Shown: positions 1 to 8,167 of the stretch, one piece after another | Numbering within the stretch: the first letter of the stretch is position 1 | Layout of the letters: every line of letters starts with the position of its first letter | Assembly (NCBI GenBank): GCA_910588745.1 | Contig: CAJURK010000051.1 | Span: 1 to 21,266 of the forward strand | DNA: 21,266 bases | Direction of reading: 5' to 3' | Origin: an uncultured Dorea sp. | GTDB lineage: Bacteria > Bacillota > Clostridia > Lachnospirales > Lachnospiraceae | Notes under the pieces: generated by a model | Told to the model about the DNA's origin: nothing | The model's input: the letters and a program-made list of their open reading frames with translations, nothing else | Database searches by the model: none | Translations under genes and position numbers: made by a program

Positions 1-179
1 TTTAGGTCAGTGATGTAAAAATACCAGGATAATACAGATTAGAACTTTTGCTAAATCCGAATATGTAACGTACGTTGCTATCGCCTGCATTTCTCTTGTA
101 CCCAAAGGGTGTGATATCTGGGGGAATTTAAACACCCTCCGAGTAAAGGAGGAGGCGGCTTGGACAGAAGGCTTTGAAA
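1..179. other. Non-coding left edge, leader of a truncated rep gene
   Basis: No gene is seen here. The stretch holds a perfect 10-bp palindrome AACGTACGTT (67-76). It also holds a 7-bp inverted repeat AGGGTGT (106-112) / ACACCCT (132-138), and a short CCTCC (136-140) / GGAGG (148-152) pair just before the rep start. The AGAAGG at 165-170 lies 9 nt before the ATG at 180 and is the likely ribosome binding site. The sequence reads as the 5' leader of a mobile-element replication gene, of which only the start remains. No attachment site or integrase end can be recognised. Confidence 0.4.
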
Positions 180-428
180 ATGACGGAAACTTTGAATCTG
201 AACTATTACTACGGGAATGAAGCCGACAAGTATAGCTTTTACCGTATCCCGAAAATCTTGCTTACCAACCGCCGCCACCAAGGCGTATCGTTGGAAGCAA
301 AGGTGCTATACGACCTGTTGCTTGACCGCATGAGTATTGACTACCTTGCCATGCCGGGAATTGATCGCGATACTGCGCAGCGGGAAGGGGAATTGGTTAC
401 GCTGCAAAAATGGATCATGGGAGATTAA
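180..428 (+). pseudogene. Truncated RepA_N replication initiator (element scar)
   Basis: The first ~50 codons match the N-terminal domain of replication initiator A proteins (RepA_N family) found on plasmids and integrative conjugative elements of Firmicutes. Visible hallmarks are YYYGNEADKYSFYRIPK followed by LSLEAKVLY-like and LLLDRMS-like blocks. Family members are usually well over 200 aa and continue with a winged-helix DNA-binding region. Here homology stops at about nt 333 and ~30 unrelated codons run to a TAA at 426-428. The missing part is not elsewhere in the window. The ATG at 180 is preferred over the TTG at 174 because AGAAGG (165-170) is spaced 9 nt from it. The fragment is almost certainly non-functional and marks where an integrated element was deleted or where its edge lies to the left. 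The RepA_N assignment is fairly sure. The origin of the 3' tail is unknown. Confidence 0.72.
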
Positions 429-448
429 ACAAGCGCTATTAGAGGCAA

Positions 449-1921
449 TTATGAAGGGATATGAGCGAACAGTGGTATTTCCAATATTGCGATAAATGTT
501 TCGCAGCGAGTCTTTGCTTCTAATGTCCCGTCCATAAGCAACAGCATCTTTCCAACGCTTTTCAAGCCGATCTGGGTACTTTCGATATTAGAGAGATTCT
601 CCTTTACGGAATTTTCCAATAGAATGGATATTTTTCCATAGCGAATAGAGCCGGTAATAGTTACCGGTTCTTTTTTTGACCCGTATTTGATGATATTGGA
701 AAAGAGATTATTAAAGATCCTCTTTAACAGAGTTTCCTCTCCGTCAAAGTACAACTGGTTTTGCCGGCCGCTGTAATCGGGAAAGCTGGAGACGGAATCT
801 AGAGCCGAGTCTTCCTCACGACCGGAATTCATGGGGACATCTTTCTGCGGCTGGATAGAGGAGGAAGCCTCTTCTGGCAGCGTTATATTCACAGTAAATC
901 CCATCAGACGCAGAAAGTCTGCGTTTTCTTCCAGATGCCGGAACAGCAGCCGAATGGAAACGGGGTGCAGTTCCGGTGTTTCGGTTTCTTCATATAGATA
1001 AGCATATTCAAAGATACGGTCTGTAATTTCCTTGATTTCATCTGATTTGTTCAGGCAGCGGTTTAAATATTCCGCCTGTTTTTCCAGCGTTTGGTTCAAT
1101 TTGGCCACTTCCAGATACCCATTCAAAATAGTGAGAGGGGTACGCAGATCGTGGGACAGGGCGAAGATCAAATCCTGATTGGCTTTTCGGTTTGCCTGCT
1201 CCTGGGTGATGGTTTCGGAAAGCGCGGCGCGAAGGTTATCAAGTTCATGCGCTAAAATGCCGATTTCATCCTGGTAAAGTTCCGGAACGGAGGATTCCAG
1301 ATCCCCGGAAGCCATTTGCAGGATCGTCTGTTTTAGAAGGATGACCGAGCGCATTTTCCTATTTATAAAAATAACAAGAATAAGAAAGAATAAAATCACA
1401 CAAAATCCAAAGCAGGAAAAGAAATAAGGGGCTACAAAAAGGGTCGGATGCAGGAGAGTAACCATTACCTGTGCGTAGCCGTTTTGAAATTCAGCAGAAA
1501 TATCGTAGGTGTGTTCTCCGTGAACGTCTGCCCACTTATAGAGTATATCAAAGAGAACCCGATTGTCGGAAGTATAGATCGAGGGATATTTACCCGCGCG
1601 GAATAGACCGTCTTCCTGTCCATAGACAGAAATGCCGGTATATTCATCTGCAAAGTCAAAAAAGGGTTCAAATGCTTTTACTCCGGCGGAATCATCCTCA
1701 GATTCCGGTACCGAATATTTTAGCGCTTCCTGACGGAGCGTGAGCCAAAAATCATCATCCGGGTAAGGGAGAACTTTCTGGAGAGGCGTAGCATGCAGCA
1801 GGTCGTAGACCTGCCATTTATACATCCACAGGAAATGATACAGCAGAAAGCAGAAAAACCCTGCTGTCAAAACCAGCAGGAAAAGCTGGCTGCGTATTTT
1901 CATGGTTTTCAGTTTAGTCAC
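449..1921 (-). CDS. Membrane sensor histidine kinase (HAMP, HisKA, HATPase)
   Basis: Class I sensor kinase of 490 aa, partner of the upstream OmpR-type regulator. One membrane segment lies at ~12-34 and a second at ~163-187. The ~130-residue loop between them is presumably extracellular and senses the signal. A HAMP-like linker spans ~188-245. The dimerisation/phosphoacceptor helix has FALSHDLRTPLT with H257. The ATPase domain shows the N box (NNLFSNIIKYG, ~404-414) and a G box (IGLKSVGKML, ~451-460). The usual DxG box is degenerate (LENSVKEN), so catalytic competence is likely but untested. A Ser/Glu-rich insert at ~352-388 interrupts the start of the ATPase domain. The start is GTG at 1921, overlapping the regulator stop by 8 nt, with AAAGGGG well placed upstream. 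The ATG at 1903 has no good ribosome site. Its target is inferred from the divergent glycosylation genes; the ligand is unknown. Confidence 0.9.
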   Translation of the reverse strand: MTKLKTMKIRSQLFLLVLTAGFFCFLLYHFLWMYKWQVYDLLHATPLQKVLPYPDDDFWLTLRQEALKYSVPESEDDSAGVKAFEPFFDFADEYTGISVYGQEDGLFRAGKYPSIYTSDNRVLFDILYKWADVHGEHTYDISAEFQNGYAQVMVTLLHPTLFVAPYFFSCFGFCVILFFLILVIFINRKMRSVILLKQTILQMASGDLESSVPELYQDEIGILAHELDNLRAALSETITQEQANRKANQDLIFALSHDLRTPLTILNGYLEVAKLNQTLEKQAEYLNRCLNKSDEIKEITDRIFEYAYLYEETETPELHPVSIRLLFRHLEENADFLRLMGFTVNITLPEEASSSIQPQKDVPMNSGREEDSALDSVSSFPDYSGRQNQLYFDGEETLLKRIFNNLFSNIIKYGSKKEPVTITGSIRYGKISILLENSVKENLSNIESTQIGLKSVGKMLLLMDGTLEAKTRCETFIAILEIPLFAHIPS

Positions 1922-2645
1922 AGCGATACCCCTTTCCCCAGATTGTTTTGATCAGCGCCGGATTCTTTGGGTCTTTTTCGATTTTACGGCGCAGATTTCG
2001 GATGTGGACCATTACCGTGTTGTTTGCTCCATAATAGTAGGGCTCTTCCCAGATGCATTCATAGAGGCGTTCCGCGGAAAAGACCTGGCGCCGGTTTGCG
2101 GCGAGAAGTTTTAGCATGGCGTATTCGGTATCCGTTAGCTCAACCGGCTTTCGGCCTTGCAGTACCTCCCGGGTTTCCGTGTTAATTTCCAGTCCGTGAC
2201 AGCGGATGACAGCGGAGGGATTCCCAGATGCAGCGGCATCAGGCGTTCCCGCGCCCTGGTAAATGTGATAGCGGCGAATCAGCGCTTTTACCCGGCAGGT
2301 TAATTCCGGGTAGGAAAAGGGTTTCGCCAGATAATCGTCTCCGCCGCTGGAAAAGCCCAGCGCCTTATCGCTGTCTTTTGTGCGGGCGCTTAAGAAAAGA
2401 ATCGGCGCATTGGTAAGTTTGCGGATTTCCAGACAGGTCTGATAGCCGTTTAGCCCCGGCATCATAATATCCAGAATAATTAGGTCAAAGGAAGCACGCT
2501 CTAACTGTGCAAGAGCCGCGCTGCCGTCTGCTGCATCCTCCACCTGATAGCCTTCACTGCCCAGTAGAATCCGTATAATTTCCCTGATTTCGGGATTGTC
2601 GTCTACTACCAGAATACGAAAAGTATTCGGAACTGCTGTATCCAT
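1914..2645 (-). CDS. OmpR/PhoB-family response regulator
   Basis: Response regulator of 243 aa. The receiver domain (~9-120) has the acidic pair D15-D16, phosphoacceptor D59 in LIILDIMMPG, S86 in the LSART switch, and K108 in YLAKPF. The C-terminal winged helix (~145-243) ends in the typical VMVHIRNLRRKIE recognition helix and IKTIWGKGYR wing. It is a two-domain regulator of normal length with all active-site residues. The ATG at 2645 is preceded by GGGAGGG at 7 nt. The gene overlaps the kinase start, so the two are co-translated. A TATAAT on the minus strand (2734-2729) and CTTAAGA-type direct repeats at 2762-2801 lie upstream, suggesting autoregulation and control of the divergent csbB-yfhO-like operon. 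Target genes are inferred from position only. Confidence 0.93.
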   Translation of the reverse strand: MDTAVPNTFRILVVDDNPEIREIIRILLGSEGYQVEDAADGSAALAQLERASFDLIILDIMMPGLNGYQTCLEIRKLTNAPILFLSARTKDSDKALGFSSGGDDYLAKPFSYPELTCRVKALIRRYHIYQGAGTPDAAASGNPSAVIRCHGLEINTETREVLQGRKPVELTDTEYAMLKLLAANRRQVFSAERLYECIWEEPYYYGANNTVMVHIRNLRRKIEKDPKNPALIKTIWGKGYRCD

Positions 2646-2728
2646 AGTTTAACCCTCCCGCTCGAACCATATGTGTCCGATCCAAAACCGCCTGCAGGCA
2701 GTCCGGATGACAGAAAATGTATAGTCTG

Positions 2729-2816
2729 ATTATACAAGAATTAATAAAAAAATATGTCGTTCTTAAGAAATCTTTAGAATTACTTTTGGCAATACTTAAG
2801 ATGTGAAGCGTAAACT
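2729..2816. promoter_or_regulatory. Divergent control region with CTTAAGA-type direct repeats
   Basis: The minus strand carries a perfect TATAAT (2734-2729) for the regulator/kinase operon without a good -35. This suits an activator-dependent promoter. Upstream of it lie direct repeats CTTAAGA (2762-2768), CTTTAGA (2772-2778, one turn apart) and CTTAAGA again (2795-2801). Tandem repeats with ~10-bp period are typical of OmpR/PhoB-type regulators. On the plus strand a weak TTGGCA (2786-2791) / TAAACT (2811-2816) pair with a 19-bp spacer could serve the glycosyltransferase gene, with the third repeat inside the spacer. Repeats and -10 are seen; binding by the adjacent regulator is inferred. Confidence 0.5.
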
Positions 2817-2857
2817 AACTCACTGTATTGAATATATGACAACAGGAGGGATGGCAG

Positions 2858-3820
2858 ATGGATAAGATAACAGTAGTGGTTCCATGCTGGAATGAGGACG
2901 AGGCAATTCCTATTTACTATGAGGAGATGAACCGGGTAATAAAAGCCATGGAACAGGAGACAGAGAAGGAAGAGCTGGAGTTTGAATTGATTTTTGTAGA
3001 CGACGGTTCGACTGACGGAACCCTCAGGATTATGAAAGAAATCAACAGGAAGGACGACCGCTGCAGATACCTTTCATTTTCCAGAAATTTCGGAAAAGAA
3101 GCGGCGATTTATGCAGGTCTCAAAGCATCGAGGGGGGATTATGTGGCGGTGATGGATGTGGATCTTCAGGATCCGCCTAGGCTTTTGCCTGAGATGTACC
3201 GAATTTTGAAAGAAGAAGACTTCGACAGCGTGGCGACTAAGCGTTCCACCCGGACGGGCGAACCCAGAATCCGATCCTTTCTGTCAAAGAGCTTTTACAA
3301 ATTCGTGAACAAAATTTCAAAAACAGAGATTGTAAACGGGGCGAGGGATTACCGCCTGATGAATCGAAAAATGGTAGATGCGGTTCTGGATATGAGCGAA
3401 TATAACCGTTTTTCTAAAGGAATTTTCGGATGGGTCGGATTCCGTACCAAATGGCTGGAGTTTGAGAATGTGGAGCGTTCGGCGGGAGAGACAAAATGGT
3501 CTTTGAAAAAATTATTCTGTTATTCCATGGAAGGGATAACCGGATTTTCTGTAGCTCCGTTGTCGCTGGCGTCTATTGTAGGGGTATGTTTCTGCCTGCT
3601 GTCCTTTCTCCTGATTCTTCTGATTGTAGTTCGGACGCTGATATGGGGGGATCCGGTGTCAGGCTGGCCTTCCCTGGCATGTATTATATTCTTGGTCAGC
3701 GGCGTACAGCTATTGTGTACCGGGATTGTGGGGCAGTATTTGTCCAAAACTTATCTGGAAACGAAACACCGCCCAATCTTTATATTACGGGATTCCAGTG
3801 AAGAAGGTGAGAAAAGATGA
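2858..3820 (+). CDS. csbB: Polyprenyl-phosphate glycosyltransferase, GT2 (CsbB/GtrB-like)
   Basis: Family 2 glycosyltransferase of 320 aa that by family moves a sugar from a nucleotide donor onto undecaprenyl phosphate on the inner membrane face. The GT-A domain (~1-225) shows VVPCWNE, VDDGSTDGT (D48-D49), and the metal/donor motif MDVDLQDPP (D100, D102). It also shows NGARDYRLM and the R-x-x-G-x-TKWSLKKL block (~207-218) typical of DPM/GtrB/CsbB enzymes. Two C-terminal membrane helices lie at ~232-260 and ~272-294. AGGAGG lies upstream of the ATG. Its stop overlaps the next ATG by 4 nt, coupling it to the YfhO-like protein. In Bacillus and Staphylococcus CsbB makes C55-P-GlcNAc that YfhO uses to decorate lipoteichoic acid. 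The sugar and acceptor here cannot be read from sequence. Confidence 0.88.
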   Translation: MDKITVVVPCWNEDEAIPIYYEEMNRVIKAMEQETEKEELEFELIFVDDGSTDGTLRIMKEINRKDDRCRYLSFSRNFGKEAAIYAGLKASRGDYVAVMDVDLQDPPRLLPEMYRILKEEDFDSVATKRSTRTGEPRIRSFLSKSFYKFVNKISKTEIVNGARDYRLMNRKMVDAVLDMSEYNRFSKGIFGWVGFRTKWLEFENVERSAGETKWSLKKLFCYSMEGITGFSVAPLSLASIVGVCFCLLSFLLILLIVVRTLIWGDPVSGWPSLACIIFLVSGVQLLCTGIVGQYLSKTYLETKHRPIFILRDSSEEGEKR

Positions 3821-6681
3821 GTACGCCAAAAATAAAGGGACGGACGGTTTTGCGCATACCACCCTCAGGCAGGATAACGGATTTAGGCAGGCTTGAAAGA
3901 ACCGGAGGGAAGATAAGAAGGAAGGCTTGGATCACTGCCGCGCCGTACTTGTTTCTCTGTGTGCTTACGGCGGTGAGCTGCTGGTTATTTGTAGGAAGGC
4001 AGGGCATGTTTGGCGTGAAGGTAGACTGGCTCAGCCAGCATAGTGTATTTCCGGATTATTTCCGGCAGCAGTTTTATGAGACAGGCAGGCTGTTTCCGGA
4101 GTTTGCAGGAAATATCGGCGGCGGGCAGAACATTTACCATTTTGCTTATTATGGATTATATAGCCCTATTTTTCTGCTTTCTTATCTGCTTCCGTTTGTT
4201 AAAATGGGGGATTATCTGATGGCGGTCAGCGCAGCCGGAATTCTTGCATCGGTTTGTTTGCTTTATTATTGGCTTGGAAGAAAGGGCTTTTCCTGGGAAA
4301 TCCGTCTGCCGGTATCCGTGCTGTTCCTTCTTGCCGGACCGGTTATCTTTCAGTCCTGCCATCAGGTGATGTTTATCAGCTATATGCCGTTTTTGCTGAT
4401 ATCTTTACTGGGTGTGGATAAGTATTTTGAAAAGAGCCGGTCCGGGCTGTATATATGCGGCGTGTTTCTGATGATTATGACAAGCTTTTACTACAGTATC
4501 GGCGGGATGCTGGCGCTTGCGGTATATGGATTAGCGCGGTATATGGAGTTGAGGGAAAGTTCTGTCCTGGGAAATAAATGGAAATACGGAACCGGAAGAA
4601 ATAAGAGAAGAAAGGGAATTTGGAGGTTCTTAAGCGACGCTGTGCGCTTTTTGCTTCCGATGGTTACGGCAGTACTCATGAGCGGATTTCTGCTGGCGCC
4701 CGCGGCCTTTGGAATCTTTGGAAATCGGGACGGAGGGAGAATAGCCGAGGCAGGAGAGCTGTTTATGCCGAAGCTTCCCCTAGAAGGGCTGGTGCATAGC
4801 GCGTATGGAATCGGTTTGACAACAGGGATTATTACAGTGCTGATTGCCGGGCTGTTTTACCAGCAACGGAGCCAGATACTGCTGCATGGTCTTTGCCTGC
4901 TTATCTTTATACTGCCCGTTTTCCAGTGGCTGCTAAACGGAGGGCTGTATGTGCGGGGAAAGGCGCTGATACCATTCCTTCCGCTGGCCTGTTACCTGAC
5001 TGCGGTGTATCTGAAAAAACAGAAGGATAGAGAGATATCCTTTGGCGTAAATATACTGGCGTATCTTCTTACGATTGCGTGGCTTTTTGTCAGCCGCTTT
5101 CACGGAAAAGAACTTGCCGGAGAGACCTGTTGGTGGTATCTGATGCTGGCGGAGAGCGTAGTGTTCCTTGCTGTCTTCTGCATTTACTGGAAGCGGGGAA
5201 ATCTGCTGTTTCTGACGATGCCGCCGGTGGTGTGTCTGCTTTTGGGGGGAAGCTTTTTCTACAGCCATGCAGGTGGAGCAATGGATGCTGCGGCGTATAA
5301 TTATGTGACGGATGAAAAAATCGGCGAGGTGATCGGCCGGGCGCTTGCCGGAGAAGAGGGCTTCTTCCGGATGGAACAGAGCGGAAACGAAGAGGACAAA
5401 TCGGCCAATTTAAACCGGGTATGGAATAGCAGGCAATGGATTTCATCCCTGTATTCTTCTGCATATAACCCAGGGTACCAGAGCTTTCGCAGCCAGGTGT
5501 TTGGAGTGGAGGGAGCGTTTCGGAACGTATTGATGCAGACTGCGTCGGATAACCCGTTGTATCAGAAGCTGATGGGGATTAAATATGTCGTAGGAAAGCC
5601 GGGGGAGGAACGGAAGTTTGCAGCGGCGGGATATGAATGCTGCCTGAGAGAAGGCCGGTACGCGGTGTATCAAAGCGAACATACGGCGCCTGTGGCATAT
5701 GCTACGGATAAAGTGATGGATGGAAAGACGTATGATAGCCTGGAATTTCCTTATAACCAGCTTGCGCTTACGGACTACGCAGTGGTGCCGGTCAGCCGGA
5801 GCTTAGAAACAGACCTGAAAGAAGACTTCCGCGGCCTTATCTTTCCGGCAAAACTAACGATTCCGGAGGAAGAAACGGGAGGATTGAAGGCAGAAGAACT
5901 GGCTGATGGAGCGTACCGCATTCATGCATCGGAAAAAACCAGCTTGATATGCGGGATTCGTACCGATGGACAGGAAGACCTTCCGGCAGGGAAAAAGCTG
6001 TCCGCGGCAGCAGAAATCAAAGCGTCCGCCGGAATGAAAGCCGTTGAAGCCATCCATGTGGAAACAGGGGAAGGAATGCGGGAAGGGAAACTGCTCTTTG
6101 TACGATTTCAGGTGAAAAACTGCCGCCCCAACCAGGATGTATCAATCTGGCTGAACGGAACCCGCAACAAACTCAGCGCAAAAAATCACATTTATTATAA
6201 TGGCAACACAGTATTTACTTATGTGATGCCGATAGAAGCGAAAACATCCGAAGTCAGGCTGGATTTTGGGAAAGGAGACTATGAAATTGCAGACATGGAA
6301 TGCTATCTTGGGGACGCAGCCCTGCTAGAAGACGCGGCAGAACCAGAAGAAAAACTGTACCAGTCTCCCCTGCAAATAGACTGGGAAGCTACGAAGGGAA
6401 ACTGCATCCGCGGGAAAATACAGGTTCAGAACGCCGGATATGTGGTCACATCCATTCCTTATGACACAGGCTTTGAAATACGGATAGACGGAAAGCAGAC
6501 AGCCATAGAAAAAGTAAACAAAGCATTTCTCGGATGTTCCATCGGGAAAGGGGAACATGAACTGGAGATTACTTACCACGCGCCGGGAGCAGCCGCGGGA
6601 AAAGGAATCGCTTTCCTGGGAATCCTCATCTTTATCTTGATACTTGGGACAGAAGCATACAAGCACAGACACAAAGAATAA
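3817..6681 (+). CDS. yfhO: YfhO-family multi-pass envelope glycosyltransferase
   Basis: Membrane protein of 954 aa. About a dozen hydrophobic segments lie between ~40 and ~483. A ~440-residue region follows that is predicted to be outside the membrane. A last membrane helix (~926-946) ends in a short basic tail. The N-terminal loop with VDWLSQHSVFPDYFRQQ, NIGGGQNIYHFAYYGLYSPI and nearby residues is the conserved pattern of YfhO (GT-C-like fold), where an acidic residue such as D70 is expected at the active site. By family it takes sugar from an undecaprenyl-phosphate carrier supplied by the upstream enzyme and adds it to a cell-surface polymer. It is longer than the ~860-aa Bacillus protein, mostly in the outer region, which carries beta-rich carbohydrate-binding-like sequence. 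The ATGA overlap with the upstream gene suggests stoichiometric synthesis. Acceptor unknown. Confidence 0.85.
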   Translation: MSTPKIKGRTVLRIPPSGRITDLGRLERTGGKIRRKAWITAAPYLFLCVLTAVSCWLFVGRQGMFGVKVDWLSQHSVFPDYFRQQFYETGRLFPEFAGNIGGGQNIYHFAYYGLYSPIFLLSYLLPFVKMGDYLMAVSAAGILASVCLLYYWLGRKGFSWEIRLPVSVLFLLAGPVIFQSCHQVMFISYMPFLLISLLGVDKYFEKSRSGLYICGVFLMIMTSFYYSIGGMLALAVYGLARYMELRESSVLGNKWKYGTGRNKRRKGIWRFLSDAVRFLLPMVTAVLMSGFLLAPAAFGIFGNRDGGRIAEAGELFMPKLPLEGLVHSAYGIGLTTGIITVLIAGLFYQQRSQILLHGLCLLIFILPVFQWLLNGGLYVRGKALIPFLPLACYLTAVYLKKQKDREISFGVNILAYLLTIAWLFVSRFHGKELAGETCWWYLMLAESVVFLAVFCIYWKRGNLLFLTMPPVVCLLLGGSFFYSHAGGAMDAAAYNYVTDEKIGEVIGRALAGEEGFFRMEQSGNEEDKSANLNRVWNSRQWISSLYSSAYNPGYQSFRSQVFGVEGAFRNVLMQTASDNPLYQKLMGIKYVVGKPGEERKFAAAGYECCLREGRYAVYQSEHTAPVAYATDKVMDGKTYDSLEFPYNQLALTDYAVVPVSRSLETDLKEDFRGLIFPAKLTIPEEETGGLKAEELADGAYRIHASEKTSLICGIRTDGQEDLPAGKKLSAAAEIKASAGMKAVEAIHVETGEGMREGKLLFVRFQVKNCRPNQDVSIWLNGTRNKLSAKNHIYYNGNTVFTYVMPIEAKTSEVRLDFGKGDYEIADMECYLGDAALLEDAAEPEEKLYQSPLQIDWEATKGNCIRGKIQVQNAGYVVTSIPYDTGFEIRIDGKQTAIEKVNKAFLGCSIGKGEHELEITYHAPGAAAGKGIAFLGILIFILILGTEAYKHRHKE

Positions 6682-6913
6682 TTAAGCCGCAGCTCGCAGA
6701 TAATGCCATGAACTTAACCCCTCCAAAAAAAGTGCAATACTTCCAACAAAAAAATCAAAAAACCAGTTTACGCAGTACACTTTATGAAATGACTTCACGG
6801 GGCAGCCAGTAAACAGCGGACGGAAGCAGTCCCCGCCTGCTTCCGTCCGCGTCCGCTAACAAAATCATTTAACGCAGTTAATTTTACTCCCCTAATAATT
6901 AACAATTCCTCAA
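6682..6913. other. Intergenic stretch after yfhO, A-rich, no gene
   Basis: No credible ORF in either strand. The first ~100 bases are A-rich low-complexity sequence. They are followed by the 14-bp hairpin at 6816-6850 listed separately. AT-rich sequence with a small ACAATT (6902-6907) / AATTGT (6912-6917) inverted repeat then leads into the promoter of the XRE regulator. No tRNA or recognisable riboswitch is seen. Confidence 0.5.
6816..6850. terminator. 14-bp perfect hairpin after yfhO, no U-tract
   Basis: GCGGACGGAAGCAG (6816-6829) pairs perfectly with CTGCTTCCGTCCGC (6837-6850) around a 7-nt loop. It lies 135 nt past the yfhO stop and is GC-rich and very stable on either strand. Neither side has the T-run expected of an intrinsic terminator, so it may act with a factor, as an mRNA 3'-end stabiliser, or be a dispersed repeat. 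The hairpin is certain; its role is not. Confidence 0.45.
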
Positions 6914-6967
6914 TTGTAAAACCAAACGGCGTCTGATATGCTGAAATCAGCAAAAACTTGATTTCAG
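6914..6967 (+). promoter_or_regulatory. Promoter and 27-bp inverted-repeat operator for the XRE gene
   Basis: A -35 TTGTAA (6914-6919), a 17-bp spacer and a -10 TATGCT (6937-6942) form a fair vegetative promoter. Directly overlapping the -10 end is CTGAAATCA (6941-6949), 9 nt, TGATTTCAG (6959-6967), a perfect inverted repeat covering the expected start site. This is a classic place for a repressor to bind, and the first downstream gene is an HTH regulator. The sequence pattern is direct; autoregulation is inferred. Confidence 0.55.
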
Positions 6968-7072
6968 TATTAACGGCGGTTCCTCATACGCGGCGGCAGC
7001 CAGACCGGCGCGGGCAGAAGTTATTAGCAGGCAGCGTATGCCGAGCCGCAAGAAGGTAAGGAGGCATGATAA

Positions 7073-8131
7073 ATGCAGATTGGACAAGTTATCCGGGAGT
7101 ACCGGAAAGAGAAGCATATGACGCAGGAGGAGATGGCTTCCCGCCTTGGCGTGTCGGCTCCGGCGGTGAATAAGTGGGAGAGAGGAGTTTCTTATCCGGA
7201 TATCACGCTGCTTGCGCCGATCGCAAGGCTGCTTGGGATAACGGTGGATACGCTGTTATCTTTTGAAAAGGAGCTTACTCCGGCAGAGATTGGAGTCGTC
7301 ATCAGTGAATTCCAGATGGTACAAAAGGAGAAATCCTATGAAGAGGCATTCCGATGGGCTGAGGAAAAGCTTTGCGAGTATCCGAATTGCGGACAGCTTT
7401 TCTGGCAGCTTGCGGTGATTTTGGATGCCAGGTATGTGACAATGGATGAAAAGAGTGATATGATAAAACCGGAAGAGGCAGACAAGTTTGAGAAAACCAT
7501 AGAAGGGTGGTACCGCCGGGCTTTAGAAAGCAGCGAGGAAGAGGCCTGCTGCAGGGCGGCCGACGCATTGTTTTCTTTTTATGTGAGAAAAGAGCAGTAT
7601 GAAAAGGCGGAAGAGTGCTTGGCGTATCTTTCGGATCAAAATCCGGAGAAAAAGAGAAAACAGGCGCAGCTTTTCAGCAAGACGGGAAGAAAGGAGGAAG
7701 CTTTCCTGGCCTATGAAGAATTGCTGTTTTCCAACGGCCAGATGGCAAGACTGCTTCTTTACAGCCTTTACATGCTGGCAATGGAGGAGGAAGATATGGA
7801 TAAGGCGCATTTTTTGGCGGAAAAACTGGGAGAGCTGGCTCAGACATTTGATATGGGAGAATATAACGAGATCAGCGGAAAGCTGGAGCTTGCTGCGAAA
7901 GAGCAGGATAAGGACGCGACGGTGAAACTAATGGGAAAAATGCTGGAGTCCGTGGAGAGTATTTCTGCTTTTCGGACCTCGCCGCTTTATTCGCATATGG
8001 ACTTTAAGGAATTGAGCGGGGAATTTGTGGGACAGCTAAAGAAGGATCTTAAAAAGTGCTTTCGGGATGAAGAGGCATTTAGATTTTTGGAAGGAAATGC
8101 GCGGTGGATAGAGCTGACAGAAGGAGAGTAA
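7073..8131 (+). CDS. XRE-family HTH regulator with TPR-like sensor region
   Basis: DNA-binding regulator of 352 aa. Residues ~5-62 form an XRE/Cro helix-turn-helix (MTQEEMASRLGVSAPAVNKWERG, then DITLLAPIARLLGITVDTLL). Residues ~90-340 are almost all helical with repeated aromatic/Ala positions, as in tetratricopeptide-like arrays (for example FYVRKEQYEKAEECLAYL). Such HTH-TPR proteins often sense a peptide or small ligand (RNPP-like), but this one cannot be assigned to a named member. The start is set by AAGGAGG (7058-7064), 8 nt before ATG 7073; a nearer ATG at 7066 is out of frame. The gap to the Y-family polymerase is only 36 nt with no obvious promoter, so the two are probably co-transcribed from the promoter at 6914-6942, putting the polymerase under this regulator's own control. 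Confidence 0.85.
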   Translation: MQIGQVIREYRKEKHMTQEEMASRLGVSAPAVNKWERGVSYPDITLLAPIARLLGITVDTLLSFEKELTPAEIGVVISEFQMVQKEKSYEEAFRWAEEKLCEYPNCGQLFWQLAVILDARYVTMDEKSDMIKPEEADKFEKTIEGWYRRALESSEEEACCRAADALFSFYVRKEQYEKAEECLAYLSDQNPEKKRKQAQLFSKTGRKEEAFLAYEELLFSNGQMARLLLYSLYMLAMEEEDMDKAHFLAEKLGELAQTFDMGEYNEISGKLELAAKEQDKDATVKLMGKMLESVESISAFRTSPLYSHMDFKELSGEFVGQLKKDLKKCFRDEEAFRFLEGNARWIELTEGE

Positions 8132-8167
8132 TTGCCTTTATATAAATAAGAAAAGAGAAGACGTGGT

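Noticed and set aside
67..76. AACGTACGTT palindrome as element attachment or iteron site
   Set aside because: It is a single copy with no repeat of it nearby, so there is no support beyond being palindromic.
6941..6967. Intrinsic terminator
   Set aside because: The 9-bp AT-rich arms have no following T-run and sit on a promoter start site; an operator fits better.
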